From the NCBI GenBank assembly GCA_963762525.1, contig CAVXKT010000002.1, positions 124,001-188,000 of the forward strand: DNA of 64,000 bases. The letters run 5' to 3'. This DNA comes from DATFDN01 sp963762525 (GTDB lineage: Bacteria > Pseudomonadota > Alphaproteobacteria > Acetobacterales > Acetobacteraceae). The position numbers and the translations under genes are program-made. The notes under the pieces are model-generated. The model saw nothing but the letters and a program-made list of their open reading frames with translations, was not told the origin of the DNA and ran no database searches. This document shows, piece by piece, positions 1-7,929 of the stretch; positions within the stretch are counted from its first letter, which is position 1; the number at the start of each line of letters is the position of its first letter.

Positions 1-837
1 GATCGCCGCGACGGTCGCGCCGAGGCTGTCGCGCCAATGCGGCAGGCGAAGGCCGAAGCGCGCCTGCAACTGGCGGCAATCGAGCCGCGAGTCGGGCGGC
101 CGTCTTGCCGGCGTCGGCCAGTCGGCGGTGGTGATGGGCGCCACCTCCGGCCGCCTCAGGCCGCACGGGGCGGCGGCCTCGAAGATGGCGACGGCGAACT
201 CGTGCCACGTCGCCTCACCGCCGCCGGTCGCGTGGAAGACGCCCCCTTCCGTCCAACCCCGGGCGACGATCGCGAGGGTGGCACGGGCGAGATCGGCGGC
301 GTTGGTCGGTGTGCCGCGCTGATCCGCCACCACGCGCAGCCGGTCCGTCTTGCGCGCCGCCGTCAGCATGGTGCGGACGAAATTCTTGCCGGTCGCCGCG
401 TACACCCAGGAGGTGCGCAGAACCAGCGCGTCGGGGCAAGCATCCAGCACCGATCGCTCGCCCGCGAGCTTGCTCGCGCCATAGACGCCTTGCGGCGAAG
501 TCGGGTCGGTCTCGACATAGGGCGCCCCCTTCAGCCCGTCGAAGACGTAGTCGGTGGAGACATGGACCATCCGCGCCCCGGCCTCGGCGCAGAGCCGGGC
601 CAGCAGCGCCGGGCCGTCGCGATTGGCGCGAAACGCCGCCTCCTGATCGGACTCGGCCGCATCGACGCCGGTATAGGCGGCGGCGTTGATCACCAGCCCG
701 GGGCTCACCGCGCGGAACACCGCCGCCACGCTTTCCGGGCGATCGAAGTCGAACGCCGGCCTGGCCGCTTGAACAACTTCCGCCTGCCGCGCCAGCGCCG
801 ACGCGAGCTGGCCGCGGCCGGTGACGAGAATACTCAC
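1..837 (-). CDS. rfbD: dTDP-4-dehydrorhamnose reductase (3' end cut by window edge)
   Basis: Last enzyme of dTDP-L-rhamnose synthesis: NADPH-dependent reduction of dTDP-4-dehydro-L-rhamnose in the cytoplasm. The protein is an extended SDR. It opens MSILVTGRGQLAS (nucleotide-binding loop), has a VSTDYVFDG block near residues 93-101, and the catalytic YGASK with Y119 and K123. 279 codons are in the window with no stop; the family is about 290-300 residues, so only the extreme C-terminus is missing. The start is GTG at 837, overlapping the rfbC stop (GTGA), which supports this start and translational coupling. It is the last visible gene of the operon rfbB-rfbA-rfbC-rfbD. Confidence 0.93.
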   Translation of the reverse strand, partial: MSILVTGRGQLASALARQAEVVQAARPAFDFDRPESVAAVFRAVSPGLVINAAAYTGVDAAESDQEAAFRANRDGPALLARLCAEAGARMVHVSTDYVFDGLKGAPYVETDPTSPQGVYGASKLAGERSVLDACPDALVLRTSWVYAATGKNFVRTMLTAARKTDRLRVVADQRGTPTNAADLARATLAIVARGWTEGGVFHATGGGEATWHEFAVAIFEAAAPCGLRRPEVAPITTADWPTPARRPPDSRLDCRQLQARFGLRLPHWRDSLGATVAAI

Positions 838-1392
838 GGACGAAACCAGGCCGGGCAGTCGCGCAGCCGCGGCAACGCCTGATCCTTGTCGGACAGCAGC
901 GCCTCGGCGGCGGAAACGGGCCAAGGCAGCGCCAGGTCGGGGTCGTTGAAGATCACCCCGCGCTCGGCGGCGCGGTCATAGTCGGCAGTGACCTTGTACT
1001 CGACCTCCGTGTCCGGCTCCAAAGTGCAGAACCCATGAAGGAAGCCGCCGGGAATCCAGAGTTGCGCGCCGTTGGCGGCGCTGAGCACCGCCGCCGCATG
1101 GTTGCCGAAGCTCGCCGAGCCGTGCCGCACGTCCACCGCCACGTCCCAAATGGCGCCGCGAATGCAGCGCACCAGCTTGCCCTGCACCGAGGGGCGCGAT
1201 CTGCAAATGCAGCCCGCGGATGGTGCCGCGCCGCCTCGACAGACTGTGATTATCCTGCACGAACGGGCCGGCGATGCCGATCCCGGCATAGCGCTTTTGG
1301 CTCCAGGTCTCGGTGAAGAAGCCGCGCGAATCGGCAAAGCGCGGCGGCGTCAGCAGCAGAACTTCGCGCAGCGCCAGTTGCTCGACCTTCAT
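834..1392 (-). CDS. rfbC: dTDP-4-dehydrorhamnose 3,5-epimerase, one frameshift
   Basis: Double epimerase converting dTDP-4-dehydro-6-deoxy-D-glucose to dTDP-4-dehydro-L-rhamnose; cupin fold. The N-terminal frame reads MKVEQLALREV, then DSRGFFTETW, DNHSLS and the family signature RGLHLQ. The rest (GKLVRC, WDVAVDVRHGS, WIPGGFLHGF, EVEYKVTADY) is one frame over. The shift lies near 1190-1200, just after the LHLQ block, where the family normally runs straight on to QGKLVR. With it repaired the protein has the usual length of about 185 residues, so I read this as a sequence error. The start ATG overlaps the rfbA stop, and the stop overlaps the rfbD start. Confidence 0.88.
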
Positions 1393-2264
1393 TCGTGCTT
1401 GCCGCTCGAGAGGTTGCGCAGAATCCGGCCGAGCTCGGTTTTGCCGAGCGCGTCGGCGGCTGCGCACAACATCTTCGCGTCGATAAAGCCCATGCGGAAC
1501 GCCACTTCCTCCGGGCAGCCGACCAGCAGGCCGGTGCGGGTCTGGATGGTCTGCACGTAGGTCGCCGCCTGCAACAGGCTGTCGGGCGTGCCGGCGTCAA
1601 GCCATGCGGTGCCGCGCGACAGCCGCTCGACATGCAACTCGCCGGTGTCGAGATAGAGGCGATTGAGGTCGGTGATCTCCAGTTCGCCGCGCGCCGAGGG
1701 GACGATGGAGGCGGCGTAGTCGCTCACCCGGTGGTCGTAGAAGTAAAGACCCGTCACCGCCCAGTCGGAACGCGGCTGTTTCGGCTTCTCGACGATCGAC
1801 AGCGGGCGCCCTCCGGCGTCGAACTCCACCACGCCGTAGCGTTCCGGATCGCGCACTTCGTAGGCGAACACGGTGGCGCCCGCCTCCCGCGCCACCGCGG
1901 CGCGCAGCGACGCCGAGAGATGCTCGCCGTGGATCAGATTGTCGCCGAGCGCCAGCGCGCATGCCTCGCCGCCGATCCAGTCGCGCCCGATCAGGAAGGC
2001 TTGCGCGAGGCCGTCCGGGCTCGGCTGCTCGGCATAGGCGAGAGAGAGGCCGAACCGGCGCCCGTCGCCGAGCAGACGGCGAAACTGCGGCAGATCTTGC
2101 GGCGTGGAGATCAGCAGGATGTCGCGGATGCCGGCCAGCATCAGCGTGGACAGCGGGTAATAGACCATCGGCTTGTCATAGACCGGCAGCAGCTGCTTCG
2201 ACGCGCCGAGCGTCGCCGGATGCAGCCGGCTCCCCGAGCCGCCGGCGAGAATGATGCCCTTCAT
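1389..2264 (-). CDS. rfbA: glucose-1-phosphate thymidylyltransferase
   Basis: First committed step of the dTDP-rhamnose pathway: dTTP + glucose-1-phosphate to dTDP-glucose + PPi. The 291-residue protein starts MKGIILAGGSGSRLHPAT, the nucleotidyltransferase P-loop-like signature. It goes on with KPMVYYPLSTLMLAGI, ALGDNLIHG and the C-terminal AWLDAGTPDSL block, all in register and of normal length. The ATG at 2264 overlaps the natural rfbB stop (ATGA) and its own stop overlaps the rfbC ATG. An uninterrupted frame links it to rfbB only because of an indel at the end of rfbB, so the apparent 645-residue fusion is not believed. Confidence 0.95.
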   Translation of the reverse strand: MKGIILAGGSGSRLHPATLGASKQLLPVYDKPMVYYPLSTLMLAGIRDILLISTPQDLPQFRRLLGDGRRFGLSLAYAEQPSPDGLAQAFLIGRDWIGGEACALALGDNLIHGEHLSASLRAAVAREAGATVFAYEVRDPERYGVVEFDAGGRPLSIVEKPKQPRSDWAVTGLYFYDHRVSDYAASIVPSARGELEITDLNRLYLDTGELHVERLSRGTAWLDAGTPDSLLQAATYVQTIQTRTGLLVGCPEEVAFRMGFIDAKMLCAAADALGKTELGRILRNLSSGKHE

Positions 2265-3314
2265 GCACTCACCTTTGCCGTCCCCAGCCGCGACCGGTCG
2301 TGGCGCCCGCGCCACCACGCGCGATGTTCGAGATACCAGTCGATGGTCCGCGCGATGCCCGAATTCGAAATCGTGCGGGGCCCGCCAGTCGAGCGCCGCC
2401 TCGGTGCGGGCGGGATCGATCTCGTAGCGGAAATCATGGCCCGGTCGGTCGGCGACGAAGCGAATCAGCCGCGCCCGCGGGCCGCCGGGGTCGGGAATCC
2501 GGCGATCGAGATGGGCGCAGATGGCGCGCACCACCTCCAGATTCGTGCGCGGCTGGCGGGCGCCGATCGCATAGGTGGCGCCGGCTGCTCCGCGCTCGAT
2601 GACGCGCACCAGCGCCTCCGCATGGTCCTCGACGAACAGCCAGTCGCGCCGGTTGGAGCCGTCGCCATAGACCGGCAGCTCGCGTCCCTCCAGCGCATTC
2701 AGCGTCACCAGCGGGATCAGTTTCTCCGGAAACTGCCACGGTCCGTAATTGTTGGTGGTGTTGGAGACGATCACCGGCAGTCCCCAGGTGTGGAACCAGG
2801 CGCGCGCCAGGTGGTCCGCACCCGCCTTGGAGGCGGCGTAGGGACTGCGCGGGTCGTAGCGCGTCTCCTCCGAGAAGGGCGGGTCGGTCGGCCCCAGGGC
2901 GCCGAACACCTCGTCGGTGGACACGTGATGGAACCGGAACGCCTCGCGGGCGGCCGCCGGCAATCCGGCCCAATGGCTCCGCGCCGCCTCCAGCAGCATG
3001 AAGGTGCCGACGAGATTGGTGCGGATGAACTCGCCCGGCCCGTCGATCGAGCGATCGACATGGCTCTCGGCGGCCAGATGCATCACCGCATCCGGCCGAT
3101 GCGTCGCGAACACCGCCGCCATCGCCCCCGGCTCGGCGATATCTGCGCGCACCAGAATGTGGCGCGGGTCGCGTCCGGCGGCCTCAAGCGCCTGCTCGGA
3201 CGCGGCGTAGGTGAGCTTGTCCACGTTGACGATGGTATGTCCGGTGCGCGCGATCAGGTGCCGCACGACGGCGGAGCCGATGAACCCGCAACCGCCGGTC
3301 AGAAGCAGCTTCAT
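2261..3314 (-). CDS. rfbB: dTDP-glucose 4,6-dehydratase, one frameshift near its end
   Basis: Second step of the pathway: NAD-dependent dehydration of dTDP-glucose. Extended SDR with GGCGFIGS near residues 8-15, HLAAESHVDRSI, the STDEVFG block, the catalytic YAASK and NNYGPWQFPEKLIP. Near 2362 the frame slips at a doubled T inside GAATTC. Removing one base restores a family-like tail (GIARTIDWYLEH) ending at TGA 2261-2263, which overlaps the rfbA ATG exactly like the other junctions of the operon. MKLLLTGG at 3314 is the natural start; an ATG four codons earlier is also open. It is the first gene of the operon, divergent from the MarR gene with about 140 bases between. Confidence 0.92.
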
Positions 3315-3425
3315 GATTCCCGCCACACGGAATGCGGCGGGGTTATGCCGCGGTCGCGCGCCCGGTCAACAAGATAAGCGTGGGCCCCGGGTCCGTTTTG
3401 CGCGCGGCGCATGGCGACGCCCCTA

Positions 3426-3453
3426 TTGTGCTTATCATAACGCCGCTTATAAT
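3426..3453 (+). promoter_or_regulatory. Putative sigma-70 promoter with palindromic operators for the marR gene
   Basis: TTGTGC at 3426-3431 and TATAAT at 3448-3453 are 16 bases apart, a good promoter match in an otherwise GC-rich region. The spacer holds the perfect palindrome TTATCATAA (3432-3440), and TTATAA (3447-3452) overlaps the -10. MarR proteins usually bind short AT-rich palindromes overlapping their own promoters, so autorepression is inferred. The -10 ends only four bases before the ATG, which implies a leaderless or nearly leaderless mRNA. Confidence 0.55.
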
Positions 3454-3457
3454 ATCC

Positions 3458-3958
3458 ATGCACGATCGGAGACACCTCAAATTGGCCGGCCCCGGGAGCG
3501 AGCTTTTGTTCCTGTTGCACGACGTGGCCCGGCTGCTGCGCGTCGATGCCGACAAGCGGGCGCGCTGCCACGGCATGACGCGGGCGCAATGGGCGATCCT
3601 GATCTGGCTGGAGCGCCAGCCCGGCATCTCGCAGAAGGAGCTGGCCGAGCTTCTGGAAGTGGAGCCGATCTCCGTCGCCCGGTTGATTGATCGGCTGGAG
3701 GCGCGCGGCATGGTCGAGCGCCGGCCCGACCCGCGCGACCGCCGCATCTGGCGCCTGCACCTCTCGCCGCCCGCCTTCCCGATGCTGCGCGAGATCGAGC
3801 ATCAGCGGGCGGAGATCACCAAGATGCTCGGGCGCGGGATCGATCCCGCCACGCTCGAATCGATGACCGATACGCTGCTCACCATGAAGACGACACTGCT
3901 GCGCTCGGCGCAGGCGCGGCGCGAATCCGATGCGGCCGAGACCCGGGAGCTCGCCTGA
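3458..3958 (+). CDS. MarR-family transcriptional regulator
   Basis: A 166-residue winged-helix repressor-like protein. It has the typical LLFLLHDVARLLRVDADKRA dimer helix, the recognition region ISQKELAELLEVEPISVARL and the wing MVERRPDPRDRRIW around residues 85-100. The ATG at 3458 has no Shine-Dalgarno sequence and lies four bases after a TATAAT box, so translation may start on a leaderless mRNA. Its stop overlaps the next ATG (TGATG), coupling it to the EmrA-like gene. That arrangement fits a ligand-responsive regulator of a drug efflux system; the ligand cannot be read from the sequence. Confidence 0.9.
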   Translation: MHDRRHLKLAGPGSELLFLLHDVARLLRVDADKRARCHGMTRAQWAILIWLERQPGISQKELAELLEVEPISVARLIDRLEARGMVERRPDPRDRRIWRLHLSPPAFPMLREIEHQRAEITKMLGRGIDPATLESMTDTLLTMKTTLLRSAQARRESDAAETRELA

Positions 3959-5040
3959 TGTCGCAGGCCACCGCGCGGGCCGGACCCGACACCGCAGTGC
4001 GCCCCCGCACCCGGTCCGCGCACGCGCTCGGGCCGATGCTGATGGCATTGGGCATTCTGGTGGTGGCGATCGGCGGCGGCGTCTTCTGGCTGCGGGGCGG
4101 GCGTTATGTCGCCGTGGACGACGCTTCCGTGGAGGCGGCGAAGGAGGCGCTATCGACCGACGTCTCCGGGATCGTCGCCGAAATTCCCGTGGCCGAAGGC
4201 CAGTTGGTGCACAAGGGCGACGTGCTGCTGCGGCTCGACCCGCGCCGCTTCGTCATCGCGCTGGCCGGCGCCAGCGCGGACTTGGCGGCGACCGGCGCGC
4301 GCCTGCGGGCGATGCAGCGCGACTATGTGCGGATGCTCCAGGACGCCAACTCGCGGCAATCCGACGTCGACGCCGACCAGGCCGCCTACGACCGCGCCGC
4401 CGTTCTGGTGCGGACCGGCGGCGCCACCCCGGCCGATTACGACAAGGCGCGCTTCAAGCTCGCCGCCGACCGTCACGCGCTGGCATCGCTCCGCACCCAG
4501 GCCGAGGTGCAGTTGGCGCGGCTCGGCGGTCCGTCCGATGCCGACGTGACGACACTTCCCGACTATCTCTCGGCGCGCGCGAAGGTGGACGAGGCGGACC
4601 GCCAGCTCCAGAACACCGTGCTGCGCTCGCCTTTCGACGGTATTCTGACCCGGGTGGATACGATCCAGCCCGGCATGTATCTGGCCGCCGCGACGGCGGC
4701 GTTCGGCATCGTCTCCACCGATCGCGTCTGGGTGCAGGCCGACCCGAAGGAGACCGAGCTGACCGGGGTAAAGCCGGGCGATCCCGTCACCGTGCGCGTC
4801 GATACCTACCCGGGTCGCGTCTGGAACGGGGTGGTGGAGAGCATCGCGCCGAACAGCGACTCCGAATTCTCGGTGCTGCCGGCGCAGAACGCCTCCGGGA
4901 ATTGGGTCAAGGTGGTGCAGCGGATTCCGGTGCGCATTCGCGTCGATCGCCAGCCCGGCGACCCGCCGCTCCGCGCCGGCATGAGCGTCGAAGCCAGCAT
5001 CGACACGGGCAACCGGCGAACGCTCGCGGATTTGTTCTGA
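3958..5040 (+). CDS. EmrA/HlyD-type membrane fusion protein
   Basis: A 360-residue periplasmic adaptor with one N-terminal membrane helix (about residues 25-46). A lipoyl/barrel segment follows (VDDASVEAAKEALSTDVSG, then EGQLVHKGDVLLRLDPRRF), a helical hairpin rich in Ala, Asp and Arg (about 95-185), and the beta-barrel LRSPFDGILTRVDTIQPGMY. The block GNWVKVVQRIPVRI is characteristic of EmrA. It is coupled to the MarR gene. No EmrB-type inner-membrane carrier follows; the next gene is on the other strand. The only DHA2/EmrB carrier in the window lies over 31 kb away (36269-37703), so the partner is unknown. Confidence 0.88.
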   Translation: MSQATARAGPDTAVRPRTRSAHALGPMLMALGILVVAIGGGVFWLRGGRYVAVDDASVEAAKEALSTDVSGIVAEIPVAEGQLVHKGDVLLRLDPRRFVIALAGASADLAATGARLRAMQRDYVRMLQDANSRQSDVDADQAAYDRAAVLVRTGGATPADYDKARFKLAADRHALASLRTQAEVQLARLGGPSDADVTTLPDYLSARAKVDEADRQLQNTVLRSPFDGILTRVDTIQPGMYLAAATAAFGIVSTDRVWVQADPKETELTGVKPGDPVTVRVDTYPGRVWNGVVESIAPNSDSEFSVLPAQNASGNWVKVVQRIPVRIRVDRQPGDPPLRAGMSVEASIDTGNRRTLADLF

Positions 5041-5057
5041 GAAGCGCTCGCGCGGGG

Positions 5058-6395
5058 TCAGGCCGCACGCAGCCGACCCACCAGCTGATCCACCGCCGCC
5101 CGCAGCGTCGCCGACTGGGCCGAGAGCTCGCCGGCCGCGGCAAGCGCGCTCTCGGCCGCGTTACCGGAGGCGCGGGCGGCATCGCGCACCCCGCCGAGAC
5201 TGCCCGACAACGCACCCGTCCCGGCCGCCGCCCGCTGGACATTGCCGGCGATCTCCTGCGTCGAGGCACGCTGCTGCTCGACCGCGCCGGCGATGGAGGC
5301 GGCCACGCGATCCAATTCGGCGATCACCTCGCTGATGCCGCGCAGCGCCTGCACCGCCTCGGCGGTGACTTTCTGCATGGCGGCGATCTGCGCGGCGATC
5401 TCATCGGTCGCCCGGGCGGTCTGGCTGGCCAGGCTCTTGACCTCGCTCGCCACCACCGCGAAGCCCTTGCCGGCGTCGCCCGCCCGCGCCGCCTCGATGG
5501 TGGCGTTGAGCGCCAGCAGGTTGGTCTGCGCGGCGATGTTGCTTATCAGCCCGACAACATCGCCGATCTTGCGCGCCGAGCCGGAGAGGCCACGCACCGT
5601 CTCGTCGGTGCGCTGGGCGGCGTCGTTGGCGGCGCGCGCGATCTCGGCGGCCTTGGCAACCTGGTGCGAGACGTCGCCGATCGAGGCCGACAGCTCCTCG
5701 GCGGCGGCGGCGACGTTCTGCACGTTCCGCGCGGAGTTGTCCGACCCGGCGGCGGCGGCGGCGGCCTCGTGACCGGTGCGCGCCACCGCCTCCACCAGCA
5801 GGCGCGCGCTGCCGGCGACGCTGGCCGCGCCGTGTCCGACCGCCTCGATCGCACCCTGGACCTGCTCCTGAAACGCCCTTCCCACCTCGCGCAGCGCCGC
5901 CGCCCGATCCTCGCGCTCCAAAACCGCGAACGCCTCGAGCATCATGTCGAGATCGAGCCAGGCGAGCCGGATCAGCGCCATCCGCCAGCCAGGCATCGGC
6001 CGCTTGCGGCGGAAGATGGAGCGGCCGCGCTCGCTCGCCGTGGTCATGACCTCGACGAGATTGCCAACCAGCACGCCATTGCAGACGGTCATGAGATGGG
6101 CCGCGATGTCGCGGTCGTGAAACAGCCGCGCGAGGCGCTCGGCGGAGGCCTCGTGCCCGTCCAGGCGACCGACCGCGAGCCGGCCCCAATGCGCCGCCCG
6201 TGCCCGGGCAACCTCCGGCGCCCGCAGCGCCGCCCGCAGTTTCGGCCACTCCTCGAGGCCGCGCGCGTCGGCCAGGATTGCCGGCAGCAGCTGCGCCGTC
6301 GTTTCGGCGTGCCTGGCCAGCACCGCCATGTCCGCCTCGGTGATGCGGAACGCGGCGAGACGCGACGAGGTCTCCGCCTCGGACCTCGGACTCAT
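5058..6395 (-). CDS. Globin-coupled methyl-accepting chemotaxis protein
   Basis: A 445-residue soluble chemoreceptor with no membrane helix. Residues about 14-165 match the globin-coupled sensor (protoglobin/HemAT) fold: FRITEADM at the start, HWGRLAVGRLD near 69-79, then RLFHDRDI, in which H93 lies where the proximal haem histidine is expected. The C-terminal half is a methyl-accepting signalling domain with the conserved hairpin tip (GLISNIAAQTNLLALNATIE, then EAARAGDAGKGFAVVASEV). Sensing of O2 or another haem ligand is inferred from the family. I chose MSPRSEAE at 6395 because upstream codons overlap the start of the divergent hydratase gene and show no domain. It stands alone, with no che genes nearby. 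Confidence 0.88.
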   Translation of the reverse strand: MSPRSEAETSSRLAAFRITEADMAVLARHAETTAQLLPAILADARGLEEWPKLRAALRAPEVARARAAHWGRLAVGRLDGHEASAERLARLFHDRDIAAHLMTVCNGVLVGNLVEVMTTASERGRSIFRRKRPMPGWRMALIRLAWLDLDMMLEAFAVLEREDRAAALREVGRAFQEQVQGAIEAVGHGAASVAGSARLLVEAVARTGHEAAAAAAGSDNSARNVQNVAAAAEELSASIGDVSHQVAKAAEIARAANDAAQRTDETVRGLSGSARKIGDVVGLISNIAAQTNLLALNATIEAARAGDAGKGFAVVASEVKSLASQTARATDEIAAQIAAMQKVTAEAVQALRGISEVIAELDRVAASIAGAVEQQRASTQEIAGNVQRAAAGTGALSGSLGGVRDAARASGNAAESALAAAGELSAQSATLRAAVDQLVGRLRAA

Positions 6396-6515
6396 CGGCG
6401 GCTCCACGGCATTGCGCCCCCATCCTGGTGGGCAAAGGTAAAGGATGCGTTTGCAAGCGGGTTGCGCAGCCCGGCCGGCGCCGCCAAGCTCGCGCCGCAC
6501 ACCCGGGGAAATTCC

Positions 6516-7298
6516 ATGCCCGACTTGCTGGAAACCGTCGAGGACGGGATCGCGACGCTGACCATGAACCGGCCCGATCGGCTCAACGCGCTGTCGCAAT
6601 CGATGCTGGCGGCGCTGAAGGAAAGTCTGGCGCGACTGGCCGAAGACGAGCGGGCGGGCGCCATCGTCATCACCGGGGCGGGGCGCGGCTTTTGCGCCGG
6701 CGGCGACGTGAAGGACATGGCCCGTCGCAGCGGGCAGACCTGGGAGGAACGGATCGCGCGGCTGTCGTCGATGCACGAGCTACCGCGGATGATGCGCCGC
6801 CATCCGAAGGTCATCGTCGCCATGGTGAACGGCCCCGCCTTCGGCGCCGGGCTAGGCGTGGCGATGGCCTGCGATCTCCGGGTCGCCGCCCGCTCGGCCC
6901 GCTTCGGCACCGCCTTCGCCGGCATCGCCTATTCGGGCGATTTCGGCGGCTCCTGGCTGCTCACGCAGCTGGTCGGCCCGGCGCGGGCGCGCGAGATGTA
7001 CCTGCTGCCCGATCCGGTGGACGCCGAGCAGGCGGGCGCAATCGGGCTGGTGAACCGGGTCGTGGACGATGACGCATTGTCCGAGACGACGATGGCGCTG
7101 GCCCGCCGGCTGGCCAGCGGCCCCCGCCTCGCCTACCGCTACATCAAGCGCAACCTCAATGCCGCCGAGACGGAAACGCTCGATTCGGTGTGCGACATGG
7201 AAGCGGTGCACCAGGCCCGCACCGGCCTTTCGGAAGACCACCGCGAGGCGGTCGCCGCCTTCGCCGAGAAACGCCGGCCGGCGTTCAAGGGGCGCTGA
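6516..7298 (+). CDS. Enoyl-CoA hydratase/isomerase family protein
   Basis: A 260-residue crotonase-fold enzyme, probably acting on acyl- or enoyl-CoA in fatty acid or aromatic-acid breakdown. It shows the CoA/oxyanion motifs TGAGRGFCAGGDVKDM (about residues 50-65) and NGPAFGAGLGVAMACDLR (about 107-124), plus the family C-terminal helix. The start ATG at 6516 follows GGGGAA with good spacing. Length is normal. Substrate cannot be assigned. A very long open frame on the same strand (3930-7298) ends in this gene, but everything before 6516 is the shadow of emrA and the chemoreceptor gene. Confidence 0.9.
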   Translation: MPDLLETVEDGIATLTMNRPDRLNALSQSMLAALKESLARLAEDERAGAIVITGAGRGFCAGGDVKDMARRSGQTWEERIARLSSMHELPRMMRRHPKVIVAMVNGPAFGAGLGVAMACDLRVAARSARFGTAFAGIAYSGDFGGSWLLTQLVGPARAREMYLLPDPVDAEQAGAIGLVNRVVDDDALSETTMALARRLASGPRLAYRYIKRNLNAAETETLDSVCDMEAVHQARTGLSEDHREAVAAFAEKRRPAFKGR

Positions 7299-7331
7299 GG
7301 CCGGATCGCCGCGAGTGCCGGCAAGCCCCGC

Positions 7332-7853
7332 TTAACGCGGCGTCAGAACCATGATCATCTGGCGGTTTTCCATCCGCGGCATCTGTTCGACCTTGGTGCT
7401 GCCGTCCATCTCCTGACGGATGCGTTCCAAGACCCGCATGCCGATGTCCTGGTGCGCCATCTCGCGGCCGCGGAAGCGCAGCGTCACCTTGACCTTGTCG
7501 CCCTCATCGATGAACGACTTCATGGCGCGCATCTTCACCTGATAGTCGTTCTCGTCGATGTTTGGACGAACCTTGACTTCCTTTATTTCGATGACCTTTT
7601 GCCGCTTCTTGGCTTCGTTCTTCTTCTTCTGCTGTTCGTATTTGAATTTGCCGAAATCCAGGATCTTCACCACCGGTGGATCGGCATTGGGGCTGATTTC
7701 CAGCAAATCCAGCCCGACGGAGAAAGCCCGGTTCATCGCGTCGCGGGCGGACATCACGCCCTGCATCTCGCCGTCCTGATCGATCAGCCGCACCTGGGCG
7801 GCCCTGATCTCCTCGTTTACGCGGGGCCCGTCGCGGGTGGGCGGGGCAGTCAT
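7332..7853 (-). CDS. infC: Translation initiation factor IF-3
   Basis: IF-3 binds the 30S subunit and checks initiator tRNA and start codon. The 173-residue protein has the N-terminal domain (GPRVNEEIRAAQVRLID, then DLLEISPNADPPVVKILDFG), the lysine-rich linker FKYEQQKKKNEAKKRQK, and the C-terminal domain with EIKEVKVRPNIDENDY and VTLRFRGREMAHQDIG. The frame starts at ATG, not the rare AUU often used for autoregulation of infC, although an upstream non-ATG start cannot be excluded. It lies 76 bases downstream of thrS in the common thrS-infC order. Confidence 0.96.
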   Translation of the reverse strand: MTAPPTRDGPRVNEEIRAAQVRLIDQDGEMQGVMSARDAMNRAFSVGLDLLEISPNADPPVVKILDFGKFKYEQQKKKNEAKKRQKVIEIKEVKVRPNIDENDYQVKMRAMKSFIDEGDKVKVTLRFRGREMAHQDIGMRVLERIRQEMDGSTKVEQMPRMENRQMIMVLTPR

Positions 7854-7929
7854 TGGTCCTCGTGCTATGGTCTTGCTCCTGTCAGAGTGGAAACGTCAGC
7901 ATTCATCCTGGACGGGCACGCGCCGGCGA

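Noticed and set aside
1389..3326. A 645-residue RfbB-RfbA fusion protein
   Set aside because: The joint is a 1-base slip near 2362. In the other frame the RfbB tail is family-like and stops in a 4-base overlap with the rfbA ATG, as at the other junctions of the operon.
1395..3377. A 660-codon plus-strand frame opposite rfbA-rfbB
   Set aside because: Its composition (Arg, Ala, His, Gln) and lack of any motif are those of an antisense shadow of conserved rfb genes.
3930..7298. A 1122-codon open frame on the plus strand
   Set aside because: Only its end (6516-7298) codes, as the enoyl-CoA hydratase. The rest is an Arg/Gly-rich shadow of emrA and of the chemoreceptor gene on the other strand.
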